A DNA stretch of 64,000 bases from Panorpa germanica (GCA_963678705.1 OY783204.1:15820759-15884758), one strand, 5' to 3'; positions 1-13,109 are shown, counted from the first letter of the stretch. The notes: generated by a model not told the origin, from the letters alone. Made by a program: numbers and translations.

Positions 1-404
1 CTTAGTAATTATACAATGTTTTATTTTTTTAATTTAGTCATTTACGTAATTATAACTGGTCTAATGACGAACCAACAGTTTATCCATAACCAAAACATAT
101 AGACATAACATACGATGTTAACATTGACATTTCGTTAATTTACACTATTTATATTTTTGTTTTTACAATACTTTTATAATTGTCATTGTAGTTCGAAAGG
201 TGTCTTCCTCTTAAGTCTTCTAGTTAACGTTTGGTTGTCCAACAGTTGGAGTCCCTCGTCATTCTGATGACATGCAGTCTGCTATAATGCTTAGAAGCAT
301 ATCTTTCTATTTTTTCGGCGACGGTTTCTATTTAGAGATCTAAATTATACAAATAATATAAAATTTATCAATTAACGAAAAGATAAATAAGTATTTTCCG
401 GCTT

Positions 405-3400
405 TTAATTTTGTTTTATAAGATTTTTTCTATTTTTCAAAAGTTTTTCCATAAAGAGCAATCCAGTAGATATCACCATTCCGGCAAATAAAAGAAAGAA
501 CGCAGAAGAGACTTCTCTTAAACCGACAATTATATCACTGGCCTCCAACTGGTGAACGCATTTTGGTTTGGCATAAATCCAAATATCAAATTCGCGAGCC
601 ATTAAACCAGATTCTTCCACTTTACGCATTCTGAAAGTTAATAAAGGTGATGATATTTACAACTATTTTGAAAGAGAATTATTGTTTTACAGATTTTGTG
701 TATTACTTTACCCATAAGCTAATGTTTTTCGAAAAGGTGATCCTTTCTGAACCATGGCTACTAGACGCTCTGGAGGATAGAGGTACATTTCATCCAAATC
801 ACAAATCTACAATACAATAAATGTTATTACAAAGTGTACGAGGATTATGACGTACGATTTTAAAAACAATCAACTGTACATATTTTTTTTTTTTCTTTTA
901 TTAACTTTATTTCTGATCCTTAACTTATGGCTAAGAATTAGTTGGTCCAAAAAACCATCTTACGCTATTGATGTGAACTAAAGCTGTACGCACCCCGCTG
1001 CTTTGAGCGGAAATATTTTTTCTAGATGACAGAGCCTTAACTGCGTTCCCTACTACTTTTCAAAGTATTAAAACTTCCTCAGTTAAGTATATATAAGACT
1101 TATTTAACTGAATTTCTGTTATAATAAACCTACTATTTTGTGCCTTAAGATACTCATAAAACTTCTTAGGCCCGTCTCACACTGCAACCGTATTTAAGCG
1201 AATTTTGACCATACGTATACGCGTTATTACGATAAAGCGTTATTACGTTAAAGCAAGCGACAAAGCCGTCAGAAAACGGGCGTTATGTAGCTCTCATGCT
1301 GGAACCATATTTAAGCAAATTTAACCAAGTGAATACGTGCTACAACGCTAAACCTTGTAAATGCAATCAGCCGTCTCAGACTGAAAGGGAATGCAATAGT
1401 CTGTTTCATAACAGACTATAACAGATGATAAATTATGTTGGTACAAAACAACTCCAATACACCCTACTGTATACAAGTTTTACTTGGCGTACTGTCGTAT
1501 CGGTACGTGGTATGTATGTATTGTGACACAACACATGCAAATAACACAGGAGTTGGCTTGCTCTGAGAGTTCTAGTTACTCAACCAAGCCGCCGATTCAG
1601 GCCCAAATTCATATTCTGCAAGAATAAGTCGAAAGACAAAATTTGAATGTCCTTTTAGAGTATAAAAGCCAGCATCGTTTTCGACGAATCGTTTTATTAT
1701 GGCTGATTTTTTTATATTCCTTTTCTTATTCAAGCTTGGTAGGAAAGCGGCTCGTCTTAAAAATTCTCTGTCTATCTCTCTGATGCAACCACTATTATTA
1801 TAATTTATTCTTGCAGAATAGGAATTCCGCCTATTTTTTACTTCAATTCGAATAAGTATAACAAAAGTCTATGAAATCAACTTCTATTTGTGGTAACTAC
1901 AATACCTCTTTTTCATTGTAAGTCTCTGTAATAAATTTATAAGCTGTTGCATAATCTACTAGAAAAGCAAACTCCCCACGTTGCACCCGCTGCAACCCCT
2001 GCAACGGATTCATGTAAGGGTTGTATTTTGCTGGAACCATCTTCTTGGAATGCATTCTTCGAGCTCGAGGTTCAGTTGTTGTCTAGGATATAACATACAT
2101 ATATCAAACAAATGCAAGATAGTAGTAATATAAATACGTAATTTAAACGATTTATGTATCTTACTCTGAAGTAGTCGCGGTTGTAGACAATGTCCTCGAT
2201 TCCAATGTTGATGGAACTGTCAATTAAGTCATCCAATGTTTTAATGGGCCTTGGGGGGGACATCAACAGCGATGACACTATACTAGCAGAGTAAAATTGA
2301 TAGAAGATAATTGCGAATAGGAACATTTGAAATATAATAATTCGCCCGGAAGTTAGCACTGGGTTTTTATACGGTCCTGAAAATTTGTAAAGTAGCTTTA
2401 TTAATTACAATATCAAATACGAAACCGAGAAGAGACGAGCAAGGAGAAGTATGAAAGAGGAGAGCATCACAGAGAAAATGGGGGCAGAGTGAATTAGGCA
2501 AGGAGGTAAAACAAAAGGATTAGTACGCTAAAGACGGAGAAGAAAGCAGAGTTTGAGCCACGGTTAGTTTCCCTACAAACAATTTTGATCGGAATCCAAT
2601 TAGATGCGAATCGTATCACTCTGAATGGTGATTGGAATCCTATTAGACATTAGTGTGACATTACATGAAGCTTTGAAAAGCATGTCTGCACCGACCGGAA
2701 CGCTCCGTACCCCCTCCGATTGCCTTCCTAATACTTTTCAAACGAGGTGCAAGTCGTGGTACTACCCAGTACTACCACATATGTTCTCCCAAACACTGTT
2801 TGGCTACTGTCTAACCGCTCTCTGATAGGAGATTGCTAAGATACGACAAATTGTTTGTAGGGTTACCACGGTTATGTTGTGTAAATGCGTATTGTGCCTG
2901 GTTGACAATACCGCAACGTGCTTATGATGTAAATATTTAAATGATGAGTCCACGTGAGTTTTTATTTTGTTTTTATTTATTTAATGTTGAAGTAGTGTGT
3001 TACGTTAAAACTAAGAATGATACAGCTTAAGAAATAACAGTGATGTTTGATGGTTAAACTTAAACTAGGAAAGACCGTTGCTTGAAACTTAGACTAAGAA
3101 TTATGTTATAAATTGTAATACAGTTTTTGTAAAATAAAAAACTAGGATTCGGGGAAAAGGATATGTGAGCGTTAACAGATATAATGGTAGTAAGGCCCTT
3201 AAAATAACAAGTAAGACTAGTCTGTTGGATATCCATTAAGTAGCAATAGATAACAAAGGTCATCGGACCTTAATAAAAATACATTTAAGCATACAGAACT
3301 CATGCTAAATGCTATAATATGTTAGACTGCCGACAATCTTTTAAATTCACAATATTTTATAGATTTTAGTTTAGTTATTTTAAATTACTTTACTACCTAA

Positions 3401-6400
3401 AACCCTAATAATGTAGATCATAAAAATAATAAATAAAATAAATGGGTTATGTCTTATACATAAATTAAAATTACTCGGTTGAATATTTGAATAGTCTAGA
3501 CATGTTTATTAGGGTTTATGTAGGACAAAACAGGAAGACACAAGAGGAAGAGAAGATAGAGAAAGTCGTTATTCCATTTTGTTTTTAAGATGAAATGAAA
3601 ACTTTAATGTCAATCTGTCATTTCATCTGTAATGTCAATTGTCAAATTGTGAGATGTTTTAATCTAAGGTGTAAAAATATTATAAAACAGAAGTGCGAAA
3701 CAAAACAACATTAAAGGAAAGTTAAGTGTTTAAAGTGGAAGTTACCTTGTTGGCAAATGGCTCCTATTACAATTAGCACTACATTGCTCCAGGTCTTCTC
3801 TGCAGCTCCTTTAAGGACCTCAGCGGTTATTCGCGCAAGAATATGTTCCGCCACTAGCGCAAAACGAATCGATAAAATAATGATGGCGCAAGATCCTACA
3901 GCACACAGCCATACCGGGGTCGCAAAGGGCTTAAGAAATGCGTTGTAGATGGCAGTTGTGTTCGGTTGACGAAATATAAAACACGGCCTGGATAAAACAA
4001 TTATATAATTAGCATTAGAGCTGTGGTCCATCAATATACCAAGAAGCCTTGGTGCTGCAAATGAAATGGGCCTCTTGGATGATCTTTTTGTTGGTGGATG
4101 ATTGAAGGTGATGTATTCAATTTACATTAGTCAATATAGGATAACGAAAATACGAAGGGGTCTTGGAGAAAAGAGTAGGCATAAAAGATGAAAGCACTCC
4201 TGGACAACCTGATAAAGTTTATTAAGGATAAGGGCATAATAGATAATGAATTTACATATTGAACTTATAATAGTAGAAAAACGGAAAAAAAGGGGAGAAA
4301 ATGAGGAGTTTATAAGTTTGATAAAGAAAGTATATCAGGAAAGAAGTGTAACAGTGAGAAACAAAGAGATCGGGGGAGTTTGAGACAGAAAGAGGAGCAA
4401 TCATGGTACTCTTTTAATACAATTATCTTCACCTTATATCTAGCGGACATGGAGAAGATATTAAAGAAGGGGCAAGCAGGAGGAGTAGGAGTGATCGAAA
4501 AAAAGAAAAATATATGGTCGTCAGTATATGCTGAGATGTATATAGAAGTGAAATTGGAAGCATACGTCGGAGTAATTGGCCATGGATGATGTGAAGAGAA
4601 ACAAAATGCAAGGAGAAGCGTGGATGAGAGTGGTCAGATGGAAGGAAGAACAAAAGAAGGCGAAGAGCGGCTTATCTAGATTATTAGGAGTGAATATTCC
4701 TGCAGGAGGAGGTACGAGGTGAGAGAACATACTGTGAAGTAAGAAGAATGGCGGTGAAGGAAGAGAAGGTAGGAAATGCGAAGATATGGGACTTAATAAG
4801 AGAAAGTGATAGAGAAGTTCAGCAACAGGAAAAGGTGAAGGATCTAGGTACAATGAGAGTTATAAATAGCTGTGCCTGACTACCTAGATAAGTAGGGAAG
4901 TAAAGAAATTTGAATGATTGCAAGATTTAGAAATGCAATTATGGAAAAGGTTAAACAAAAGAGACCATGCAGAATGTGTAAAAACGAGGACGAAATTTGG
5001 AGAGCAGGAGTCTGGAGAAACTGTTGCTAGAGAAAAGAGAAGGAGAAGAAAGGTGGTGAAAATTAGAAGGACGAAAAGAGGGGCGACACACATTCAAATA
5101 GGAGGAATCCATTTAGGCTTTAAGCTTGACTTTAATTTAGAAATGAAATGTGAAATATAAGTAAAGGGATTATATCGACGCAAGGCCGATATCGAAATGT
5201 GCAAAGTACAGACATGCTGTGCTCACTTACTTCATTTTCCATGTTTCGATAGTGTAATCTGTAACTTCGAATCTAGCTTTTCGGAAATATGCTGGAGAAG
5301 CCGAGATGTCAACGATTTTTCTTTGAAGCGCTCCCACCACGCCATCAAATGTATTGTTTTTTAAATACCCCCAAGAGTCGGTACGATACATGATATACCT
5401 GGCAGTTAAGTTTAATAATTACTTTTAATTTATCATGTTATAGATTTAGGTTCAGTTACTCATACAAGATAGATTCTGAAGAAGAAAGTTGGGGGACCTA
5501 TTAATTATTCCATACGCAAATGAGAAACGAAGGGGTTCTCTATATGTGTCAGAAGGGGGTGGAGGCCGGAAGTCATGATCTTCGTGACGTCAAATCTAGT
5601 CTAAAATTCGTCTTCCAAAATAAGAAGATAAACAAGATCAAATAATAAAATGAGACTAAAATTAATTTTCTTTTCCAATGGGTGACGTCACAACAGGGGA
5701 GGAGTTTCACAAAGTGTGACAAAACGTAAAAATGGAAAAGAGTGCTTTAAAAACCCATGAAATGTATGTGACGTAATTTATGAATGATCCCTTAATAGCG
5801 TAAGGTTAATTTGTGAAAACATGGAAATTTTCAATCAAATAAATCAGTATTTGAATTTATATTTATGTAAAAATGTATTTATATTCCTGTCGAATTATTT
5901 TATTTTATATTTGCTAAATATTCATTTGAATGATGCATTAAATTGAGGCGTTATTCGAACGATTTTAAGTTAAAATTAATATTTTATGACGACATAAATG
6001 AAATTTTATCATTTCTTTATCTATGTAAAGAAATTATATTTCTTTAGTTGTTGGTTGGTACAAAGCTCGTCTGTCGGTAAAACGGTAACCGTTCAGTGAA
6101 AACATATACTCATGGACGTCATAGATAACGTTGTAAGAATAACGGACAACACACTTGGTTTTTGGAGTCGACAGAACTGTGCATATTGTTAGGTTATAAT
6201 AAAATTAGATAAAAAGGAATTGACAATTTAAATAATAAACTTTAAATTATTAAATATAAAACTAAAGGGGCGTTAAGTACATTTCATTCAAGTTAATTTT
6301 TTGTACGTTTCGTATTCTCGTATGTTCTGTGTTTATAACTGGTAGCATTAAGTGAGGCAGCATTTGTTTTATGGATACGTTGGCTATTGTAAACTTACTT

Positions 6401-8102
6401 AAAATTATAAATATCGCGTACATGACTCATCAACGCGTAGTTAAATCGATTCATAGAATCAATATCCGTGTTTTCATGGGACACCAAGTAATCCATATAA
6501 GGCTGGTGCAGTTTGTTCGTTATCTGGAAAAAGCACAAATAAAAATATAAAATAAAATTAGCTACTCGTACGATCATGTTCTCAATGTATCATACCACAA
6601 TAATGCTTTTCAACTCGACGTCAGACATGTTGGCCCGTCTTTCAAATTTCGTTTGTCGTGGATTAATGGTCAGCTTATATCCCAACTTATTGTGCCAGCT
6701 ACCTATTTTGGTAATGTTTAGCTTCCCCTTGTTTAGGTAGCCAGGGTTGTAGACGTCGAACAAGTCGTAGGTTATCGTGCTACCACTTTGAGGTGTTGCT
6801 AGAGTTAGTTCCGTATCCACGTTTAGATTTAGGTGCGAAAGAGTTGGGACTAATTTGTTCTGAAATTCGTCTAGGATGAACCAGTGATAAGTTGTGTTGA
6901 ATTTTCTTTCTTCTGAAAACTGAAAAACCTATTGAACTACACTAGTGGTTGGCTAAGACAGATAAATTACCCCAAACGAGTAATAAAGGCTCAATTCTTG
7001 TGTTTATAAAATATTCTGTAACTTTCATTGATAAGACGACACTGTGGGTGAGAGCATTGATGCTTGAGACTGAAAATTTATGTCGAAAAATAACTTTCGT
7101 TATGTAATCCTACATTTTATTAAACAAAAAATGTAATTTGAACTATATAAGGTAAGTTTTTAAACAAAACTAATTTAAAAGAGATTACTAACAATTTCGA
7201 AAATATTATTTATACAATGGGCTTGTCCTATGTCTTAATTTCTATAAAATTGTCTTACATATTGGTAAAATTGATTACTAGAACCTTAAATGTCCAATTA
7301 TTTTTTAATAACTCGCTATATTTTAAGAGACATTAATAATTAAAAAAGTAATTTTGTCCCTTTAATTATTAAAGGGATTCAATGTTGTAGAATATTCCAA
7401 GACATGTGACATTACGTCCGCTAATTTGCTACGTCTTTTATACAACAGAGCGTAAAAGAGATCTTATCTATAGAAAAAGTAACTGACCTAGCCTTAATAG
7501 TACGACCTGTTATGTGATAAATATAGCCGACATATGTAACGCTAAAACTTCAATTCGAATTTTTAATTGCTATATCTCCGTCAACATTTAGATATTTAAT
7601 AAAATAAAAACGTCAATATACATTTATTAACATCAATTTCAATCAACAATTGAAAAATCGAGCCCTAAAAATGACTACACAAGCCCATTTGTAGCACCCT
7701 TTTCTCGTTCCTTTCCCAATGTAGTCTTTCGGACCTAATCGGCGGTGCTGGAATATGAAAAGAGTAAATACTTACGTGTTCTAAGACCCCAGTTGCGCCT
7801 GGATACCTGGCATCTAGTATAACAGCTTGATAATAAAAATTAGGAGAATTTATCAAGAGGCGCAAGTTTTTAAAATCAAATTCATTAACAACTTTAACCC
7901 GGACACCTTTCGACATTATCAATTTAGACATCTGCACAATTAAATGAAAATCCCAGCAGATAAACAACGTGCATATTTTAGAGTCTCGAAATTTTAAGAA
8001 ATCTAATATTATTTTCGAATTAACCTCAAAATCTAAAGCCTGACAAATTGTGTTTATCATTAAAATTATATATATTAACATTTTTATATTGTTTAAAAGC
8101 AT
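405..8102 (-). CDS. Ionotropic receptor, IR75 clade (nine exons, complete)
   Basis: Ligand-gated cation channel of the insect IR family, expected in the dendritic membrane of chemosensory neurons; Drosophila IR75 members sense carboxylic acids. Exons (high to low): 8102-7776, 6919-6596, 6523-6399, 5398-5231, 3987-3746, 2376-2165, 2082-1906, 806-712, 630-405. Phases agree at every junction, giving about 631 residues. Seen: hydrophobic signal peptide at residues 1-22; a short N-terminal region without a large amino-terminal domain; S1 lobe with YRTDSWGYLKNNTFDG and FEVTDYT (the Arg before this motif is kept); TM1 about 340-360; pore motif AICQQG near 391-396; TM2 about 408-433; S2 lobe; TM3 about 598-617; basic C-terminus. 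Introns hold inverted-repeat elements and a LINE fragment. The IR75 assignment rests on S1 and pore motifs from memory; another antennal IR is less likely. Confidence 0.88.
1166..1625 (+). repeat. Inverted-repeat element, CTCACACTGCA family, copy 1
   Basis: Lies in the IR intron between 806 and 1906. It starts TAGGCCCGTCTCACACTGCA and closely matches 17233-17764 in order and wording (the GTATACGCG, CCGTCTCA and GGTATGTATGTATTG blocks). The CCGTCTCA block recurs inside the element, so it is internally repeated. The right end is diverged compared with the 17-kb copy. No coding capacity; probably a non-autonomous DNA transposon. Confidence 0.6.
2571..2862. mobile_element. Short inverted-repeat element (MITE-like), 292 bp
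   Basis: The ends are inverted repeats: CCCTACAAACAATTT at 2571 and AAATTGTTTGTAGGG ending at 2862. No clear target-site duplication is visible. It lies in the IR intron between 2377 and 3745; its short plus-strand reading frame is not a gene. The rest of that intron, including an A/G-rich stretch at about 2410-2560, shows no gene. Confidence 0.6.
4170..5160 (+). mobile_element. Decayed LINE 3' end (CRMC zinc-motif family), copy 1
   Basis: A/G-rich sequence inside an IR intron. Broken plus-strand frames read E-S-T-P-G near 4190, and ARFRNAIMEKVKQKRPCRMC then KNEDEIW near 4920-5010. The better copy at 23.7-24.5 kb shows the same order: STPGYL, then FRLGNE, then CRMCGKEADTIEH. The family is the C-terminal part of a non-LTR retrotransposon polyprotein. 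Several frameshifts and stops; inactive. Confidence 0.6.
7219..7686 (+). mobile_element. GGGCTTGTG inverted-repeat element, copy 1 (468 bp)
   Basis: Begins GGGCTTGTCCTATGTC and ends ACTACACAAGCCC, inverted repeats of each other, with the dinucleotide AT on both sides. It matches 36508-37132 and 55138-56408 in the same orientation and 9100-9750 in the opposite one. Located in IR intron 1, 89 bp from the donor of exon 1. No open reading frame, so non-autonomous. The paralogous empty site at 47.27 kb confirms the ends of this family. Confidence 0.75.
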
Positions 8103-8344
8103 TATTATTACTCGAAGTCGTACTGTTATATTATGGTTAAAGTATTTCGTGTAGTGAAATTTGTTTTATAAGTTCTTGCTTATATATTGTCCTTTAAAGC
8201 AATTCGAATATAGGAGGTTTAGGATTAAACTGAAACTTGTAAATGTTTTGGTGCCACACTCTTGTGATTATTTATTTAGCTTACTAGTTGTTAAAATGTC
8301 TATGTGAAAAGTGATACAGTTTTCTAACTTAGTCTTATTGGAAT

Positions 8345-8625
8345 TTGAACTGCTGAATCTACCTATCTTTTCTTCTTAGCTCCTTTTCCACACTTGCTCT
8401 TCTTCTCTCTGCCTTCTCTGTCACCATTCCAATCCTTTAATAATACTCCTTTCTCTTTTTCGGGCTTCCTCCCCACCCTCCTTTCTACTTTCATCCCTAA
8501 TTCTCCTTAAGATTTCACTTTCAGCGTTACTCATTTTCCAGTCGTATTTTACTGCTCTCCTTCCTGCTTCTATTCTTAGCCCTGCTTCCATTATCATGTA
8601 TTCCGGCATGCATCTGTCCAGCCCT
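8345..8625 (-). mobile_element. LINE fragment (CRMC zinc-motif family), copy 2
   Basis: The minus strand reads PEYMIMEAGLRIEAGRRAVK followed by a charged helix. This corresponds to the PGYLALEKLRRNNLRIEAG segment of the copy at 23.75 kb. Only this N-terminal segment remains, just upstream of the IR gene. The rest of 8103-9099 is A+T-rich and shows no gene. Confidence 0.55.
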
Positions 8626-9099
8626 AGTATCTATTTAATCTCCTCAAAAATTTATAACTTTTAATAAAATTAATAGAAAAAAATCTGCACAAATTTTGAA
8701 AAATCTAATATAAGTCAATATTTATTTTCAATATTAAAATACTTTAAATATATACTTGAAGGTGACACGTATTATTCTTTACTTGTTCTTTTCAGTTGTA
8801 TACATAAGTTATTATTATAGTCATATTAAATGCCATCATTTGTCTTATGGAGAAACGTCCAATAAATCGCTGTAAAGCTGCAAGTGACATAATAATTACA
8901 GGGGCAATGCACAAATGTGACATTACAGAAGAATAGATTTATTTGTTCGACGCTGTGAAATAAATAAAGAGTTTCCAGTCAGAATAGTATTTATGAAAAC
9001 GAATTTGTAACAATTATTGAATGCAGTATGTAATTTAAATCATCAAGACAAATGGGGGAGGCGGAGATATTTAATACTTCCGTTATGATTGCTTATAAT

Positions 9100-9750
9100 G
9101 GGATTGTGCCATTTTTTAGTGGTCGATTTTTCAATTATTGATTGAAACTGATGTTAATAAATGTGTATTGGCGTGTGTATTTTAATAAATATCTAAATGT
9201 AGACGGGAATATAGCAATTAAACATTTGAATTGTAGTTTTAGCGCAAGATATGTCGGCCATTTGTATGACGTGAATTGCATTTTATACGTCAGTTATTTG
9301 TTGAGTAGGTCAGTGTTGTGGTAATGTTCTATAGCTGTCGGTAGTCAAATAATCAAGTCAAGTCAAAGAATAATAAGATTTTATTTTATTTAACAATGTT
9401 ACGACATACATAATATTGAAATTTGATTGTTCCTTGAAATAGCTGTAAATAATATTTGATATTTTGATATATAAATACATATAGCAGAGATTTATGAGCT
9501 GTAAGGTTGGCAACCTATAAACTTGTGAGAATTCTGTCAAGAATATATCTCTTTTATATATATCGGTCGTGAGGTCACATGTATTTGGAATGTTGTACAA
9601 CGTTGAATCCCTTTAATAATTAAAGACGCAAAATGACTTTTTTAATTGTTAATATCTCCTAACATATAAGGATTTATTAAAAAATAATTGAACATTTGAG
9701 GTTCTAGTAACCCACTTTATCAATAAACTTTTATAGAAATTAAGACATTT
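9100..9750 (-). mobile_element. GGGCTTGTG inverted-repeat element, copy 2, reversed and truncated
   Basis: Reverse-orientation relative of 36508-37132. It starts GGGATTGTGCC then CATTTTTTAGTGGTCG and runs to TAGAAATTAAGACAT, where the distal terminal repeat is missing. The interior includes the ACGTCATACAAATGGCCGAC-like block found in the 36.9- and 55.6-kb copies. Predicted small reading frames here are not genes. From 9751 to 10148 I see only a CA microsatellite near 9917-9930. Confidence 0.65.
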
Positions 9751-10148
9751 AACGTTATTTTTAACGTATTTATAAGTGTATTTAAGGTCGACCTATTTCT
9801 GATGCTCAGTTTTATCACCGACGACCTCTGCCTACAATGTTTTGCAGTATTTATGGCCAGTGTCTTGGCGTCATAAATATGGATTGCATCGTAGCCATAA
9901 GTGGAAGTTTTATGATTCACACACACACACATCAAGCATAAATGTTCTCAGTCATTAAGCCGACCTTGTTCATTGATTATATAAAATAATCAATACAATT
10001 TGTTTTAATTCATTGAATAAATTTAAATTCATTGTGCATACGCGAATTTGTATAAATCGTAAAATTTGATTTTGCTGCCCGATGCAGTAGTCTTGGCTTT
10101 TTTATATAAACCAGTTCTTCATCCGGGGCTGACCAGGACTAATTTCTT

Positions 10149-10518
10149 TAGTCTAAAGTATCATTCCCACTCACTGTTTTAATTATATTTTTAATTTTAT
10201 TTTTAGCTTAGAATTTAATTTACATTTTCTTTGTTTTTTAGAACCGTACAAGGTTAAATGTTTCTAAATTAAAAAAAAACTATTGGGTAAGATGGGGGAA
10301 TGTCAATCAGTGGGTAATGTCGGTCATATCGAAGTCTAAAACTTCCAAAAACATTTCGCTAACGCTACTAGTCCTCAAAAATGTTACAATCTGTCAAAAT
10401 GCAGTAGGATTTATTTTTAAAAGAAGTTTAATGTCAAATTGTTAAAATATATAATAATAATAATAAAGAGTATAATTTAAATTGAGCTAATGTACTGAGT
10501 GGGAATGACGCTTTACTA
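10149..10518. mobile_element. Inverted-repeat element (MITE-like), about 370 bp
   Basis: Left end TAGTCTAAAGTATCATTCCC; right end GGGAATGACGCTTTACTA, an imperfect inverted repeat of about 20 bp. Inside, at 10330-10370, is a block repeated in reverse at 13945-14030. No coding potential. From 10519 to 10910 there is nothing recognisable. Confidence 0.55.
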
Positions 10519-10917
10519 ATTTGAAAACTAGAAACGAGTCCAGGGATGTAGATGCTATTTTATGTGTAACAAAATTAGTGTATCTGGGAAATTCTCTGAC
10601 AATAATCAACAATTTATAAGCTGCATTGCTGGATTGACACGAACACCTTTCTACTCAGGTCGTAAACCATTGGAAGAAAAATTGCGGCCAAATGGCTTGT
10701 TGTATTATTAGTTGAAGCGAGATTTCAAGAAGAGAATTACAAATATTCTAGTTTTAATTCATTCAACTATAAAAAACCAATTTTGGGTATTGTAAAACAC
10801 ATAACTATCAACAACAACAATTTATGAAATTTGGTTCTTGTTTAGAAATAGTATGCATAATTTCTTTTTATTGCTAGTTTTCCTGGAGTATTATACTATA
10901 TTTATTATTATACGAAT

Positions 10918-11153
10918 ACTCGTATTCGTATAAACACATTATATTCGGAGATTGAGGGAGACAGCGTGTGCCTATTACCATTAAAGAAATATTTGTTGAA
11001 AAAGGATAGCATATACTTTAAAGATACTGTACTGAACTCGTATTCGTATAAACACATTATATTCGGAGATTGAGGGAGACAGCGTGTGCCTATTACCATT
11101 AAAGAAATATTTGTTGAAAAAGGATAGCATATACTTTAAAGATACTGTACTGA
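10918..11153. repeat. Exact tandem duplication, 2 x 118 bp
   Basis: Units 10918-11035 and 11036-11153 read identically, each starting ACTCGTATTCGTATAAACAC. The left border holds a near-palindrome at 10911-10930 (TACGAATACTCGTATTCGTA). Minus-strand reading frames across it are by-products of the repeat. It is either a very recent duplication or an assembly join. From 11154 to 11538 no gene is visible. Confidence 0.9.
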
Positions 11154-11538
11154 ACGAAATACTTACAAGTATACAAGTGTAACGGTGAAAAATATATTTT
11201 ACTTGTCTAACCACATCTCGTTTCTCTCTCACTTTGGAATAAATGAGATGAAAGTGAACTTAAAAAAAATATATCCATGTGGGAAAGAAACAGAAATACT
11301 TAATGAATGATGTTGGAAAAAGAAAGAATATTATTATGAAAAAATTCTAACGACTAACACAAAATCTGTGACAGGTAGAGAATGAATTTTAACTAAAAGC
11401 GACTTTTGTGTACCACTTTTGAACTATTAACGAACTTGCTAAGACTACATATATCAGATTTTATTTCACAAAATCTTGACAGGTAGGGAATAAATTTGAA
11501 CTAAAATTGGTTTCTGTGTTGTGGCTTCGAACTTGTAA

Positions 11539-12220
11539 GGGGGCGTCCATAAATTACGTGAGGTGTTTTTTTTAATTTTCTGTCACTCCATCCCCCCCTG
11601 GTGAGTAGTCGTGAGATTTTATTCAACCCACTCCCCCATCCCCCAATCTCACGTGAGATTTTTCAAAATGTGGGTTTCTTACGTAAACGCGTTGGATTGT
11701 TATTGTAAAAAGAAAAAAAAAAATTGCTTCGTAAAAAAAAAAAATTGCACCGTAACAACAAGCGATCTTAGGTATCCCCTCCAGTCTGAGGCGGCTTTTT
11801 GCATTTACAAAGGTTCGGATAGGGTATCGTTGTAGTAGTGGTAACGCTTGGATGAAATTCGCCTTTATACGGTTCTAATGTGCGAGGTAGTGCCGCCCGT
11901 ATTCGGACGGCTTTGTAGCGTGCAGTCTGAGAGCTCCAGAGCGATCTCATTACATTTACATGGTTCGGATAGGTAAAGCGTAGTAGCCCGTATACGTCCG
12001 GCAGAAATTCGCTTAAATACGGTCCCATACTGAGACAGGCCTTAAGCATGTACAATCTACATTAAATGGACCAAAATAGTATAATCATTTTTTGTTTCAA
12101 TCAGAAAAAAAATTGCGTGATATTTGCCGAGACCCCCCCTCTCTCCAACGGAAGATTAGATGAGATTTGACTCGACCCCCTCCCCCCCTTAAACATCTCA
12201 CGTAATTTATGGACGCCCCC
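11539..12220. mobile_element. Harbinger-like inverted-repeat element with nested insertion
   Basis: Terminal inverted repeats GGGGGCGTCCATAAATTACG at 11539 and its complement ending at 12220. It is flanked on both sides by TAA (11536-11538 and 12221-12223), as expected for the three-base target duplications of PIF/Harbinger elements. The C-rich subterminal stretches are also inverted. The interior is interrupted by the CTCACACTGCA-family element at 11769-12044. No transposase frame. Confidence 0.75.
11769..12044 (-). repeat. CTCACACTGCA-family element, copy 2, nested
   Basis: Reverse-orientation relative of 1166-1625 and 17233-17764. The minus strand begins TAAGGCCTGTCTCAGTATGG and carries the CGTATTTAAGCGAATTT and GACGTATACGGGC blocks twice, showing the internal duplication of this family. 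It sits inside the Harbinger-like element. Confidence 0.6.
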
Positions 12221-12254
12221 TAAAGCGTTAGAATTGAATTGTACGAGTGACTCG

Positions 12255-12295
12255 AACTTCACCAAATAGGGCACTTCACCAAATTGTTTACTGGG
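12255..12295 (+). repeat. Fragment of the CCCAGTAAAC inverted-repeat family
   Basis: Contains ACTTCACCAAATAGGGCACT, then CACCAAATTGTTTACTGGG, the right end of the elements at 24947-25200 and 26930-27189. Only this end remains. From 12296 to 13109 I see no gene. Confidence 0.55.
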
Positions 12296-13109
12296 TTTGG
12301 ACACACTTTTAATCTATACGAAACATAAGCTATTCATACTTCATATATATATGCTCTAAGGGTATTAACCATACTGTAAAAGTGCCAAAGAATGAACCTT
12401 ACGTATATAATTTTAAACTTGATCAACAGCAATAGTGTTATTAATAAGTAATTGGTATTGATGTGGACGTTGATGTACATGGCAATTTATTGTTTATGTC
12501 CAGTAATGTAACGAGTTCATCTTTATGAAGCGTAATTATTCATTTTTAAGTTTGTGTTCTACCAACACGGAACACGAAACACGCCATCTGTAAAATGTTA
12601 TCAGGAACAAATAATAAAGCGATGCAACTTCAGTTTAGTGTAGTTCAGGGGTGGAGAAGCTGCTGCATTAGGACCTGACACGCATCATATATTATATTGT
12701 TAACTGAACTAGAAATTGTATGTGAAACATTCTAAGATTAGGGAAATATGGGGTAACGAGAATGGGGAATTTTCTATCGATTTTTAAAAAAAACTTCGTT
12801 AACAGTTATTGGGTTATTACTGTTCCTTCGAAATTACTCAATCCTTAAAACTTTATTGCATTCCACAATGTTACAAATGATGTTAAGATATGTTTAGGTA
12901 GTAAATTAGCACAGCTTTACTTCTAAAATGCAGTAATTAATAAAATAAAATAACTTTTTTTTTATTTTAACCATACATGTTCTTTATTTTTATATTTTAA
13001 CCAAAATTAACCAAAACATTTTTTTTTTATAATAAATCAAACATATTATTATTCTTAATATAATGTCCCAGGTGTATATTTATATTCTTATAGCCTTATA
13101 TTCTTTCAA

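Noticed and set aside
2625..2825. 66-codon plus-strand frame
   Set aside because: It spans the interior of a 292-bp inverted-repeat element.
4380..5160. Frames on both strands around 4.4-5.1 kb
   Set aside because: A/G-rich LINE remains inside an intron of the IR gene; frames are short and unlike any protein beyond the LINE motifs.
10908..11232. Two overlapping minus-strand frames with repeated protein segments
   Set aside because: The repetition comes from the 118-bp DNA duplication; no homology, no splice structure.
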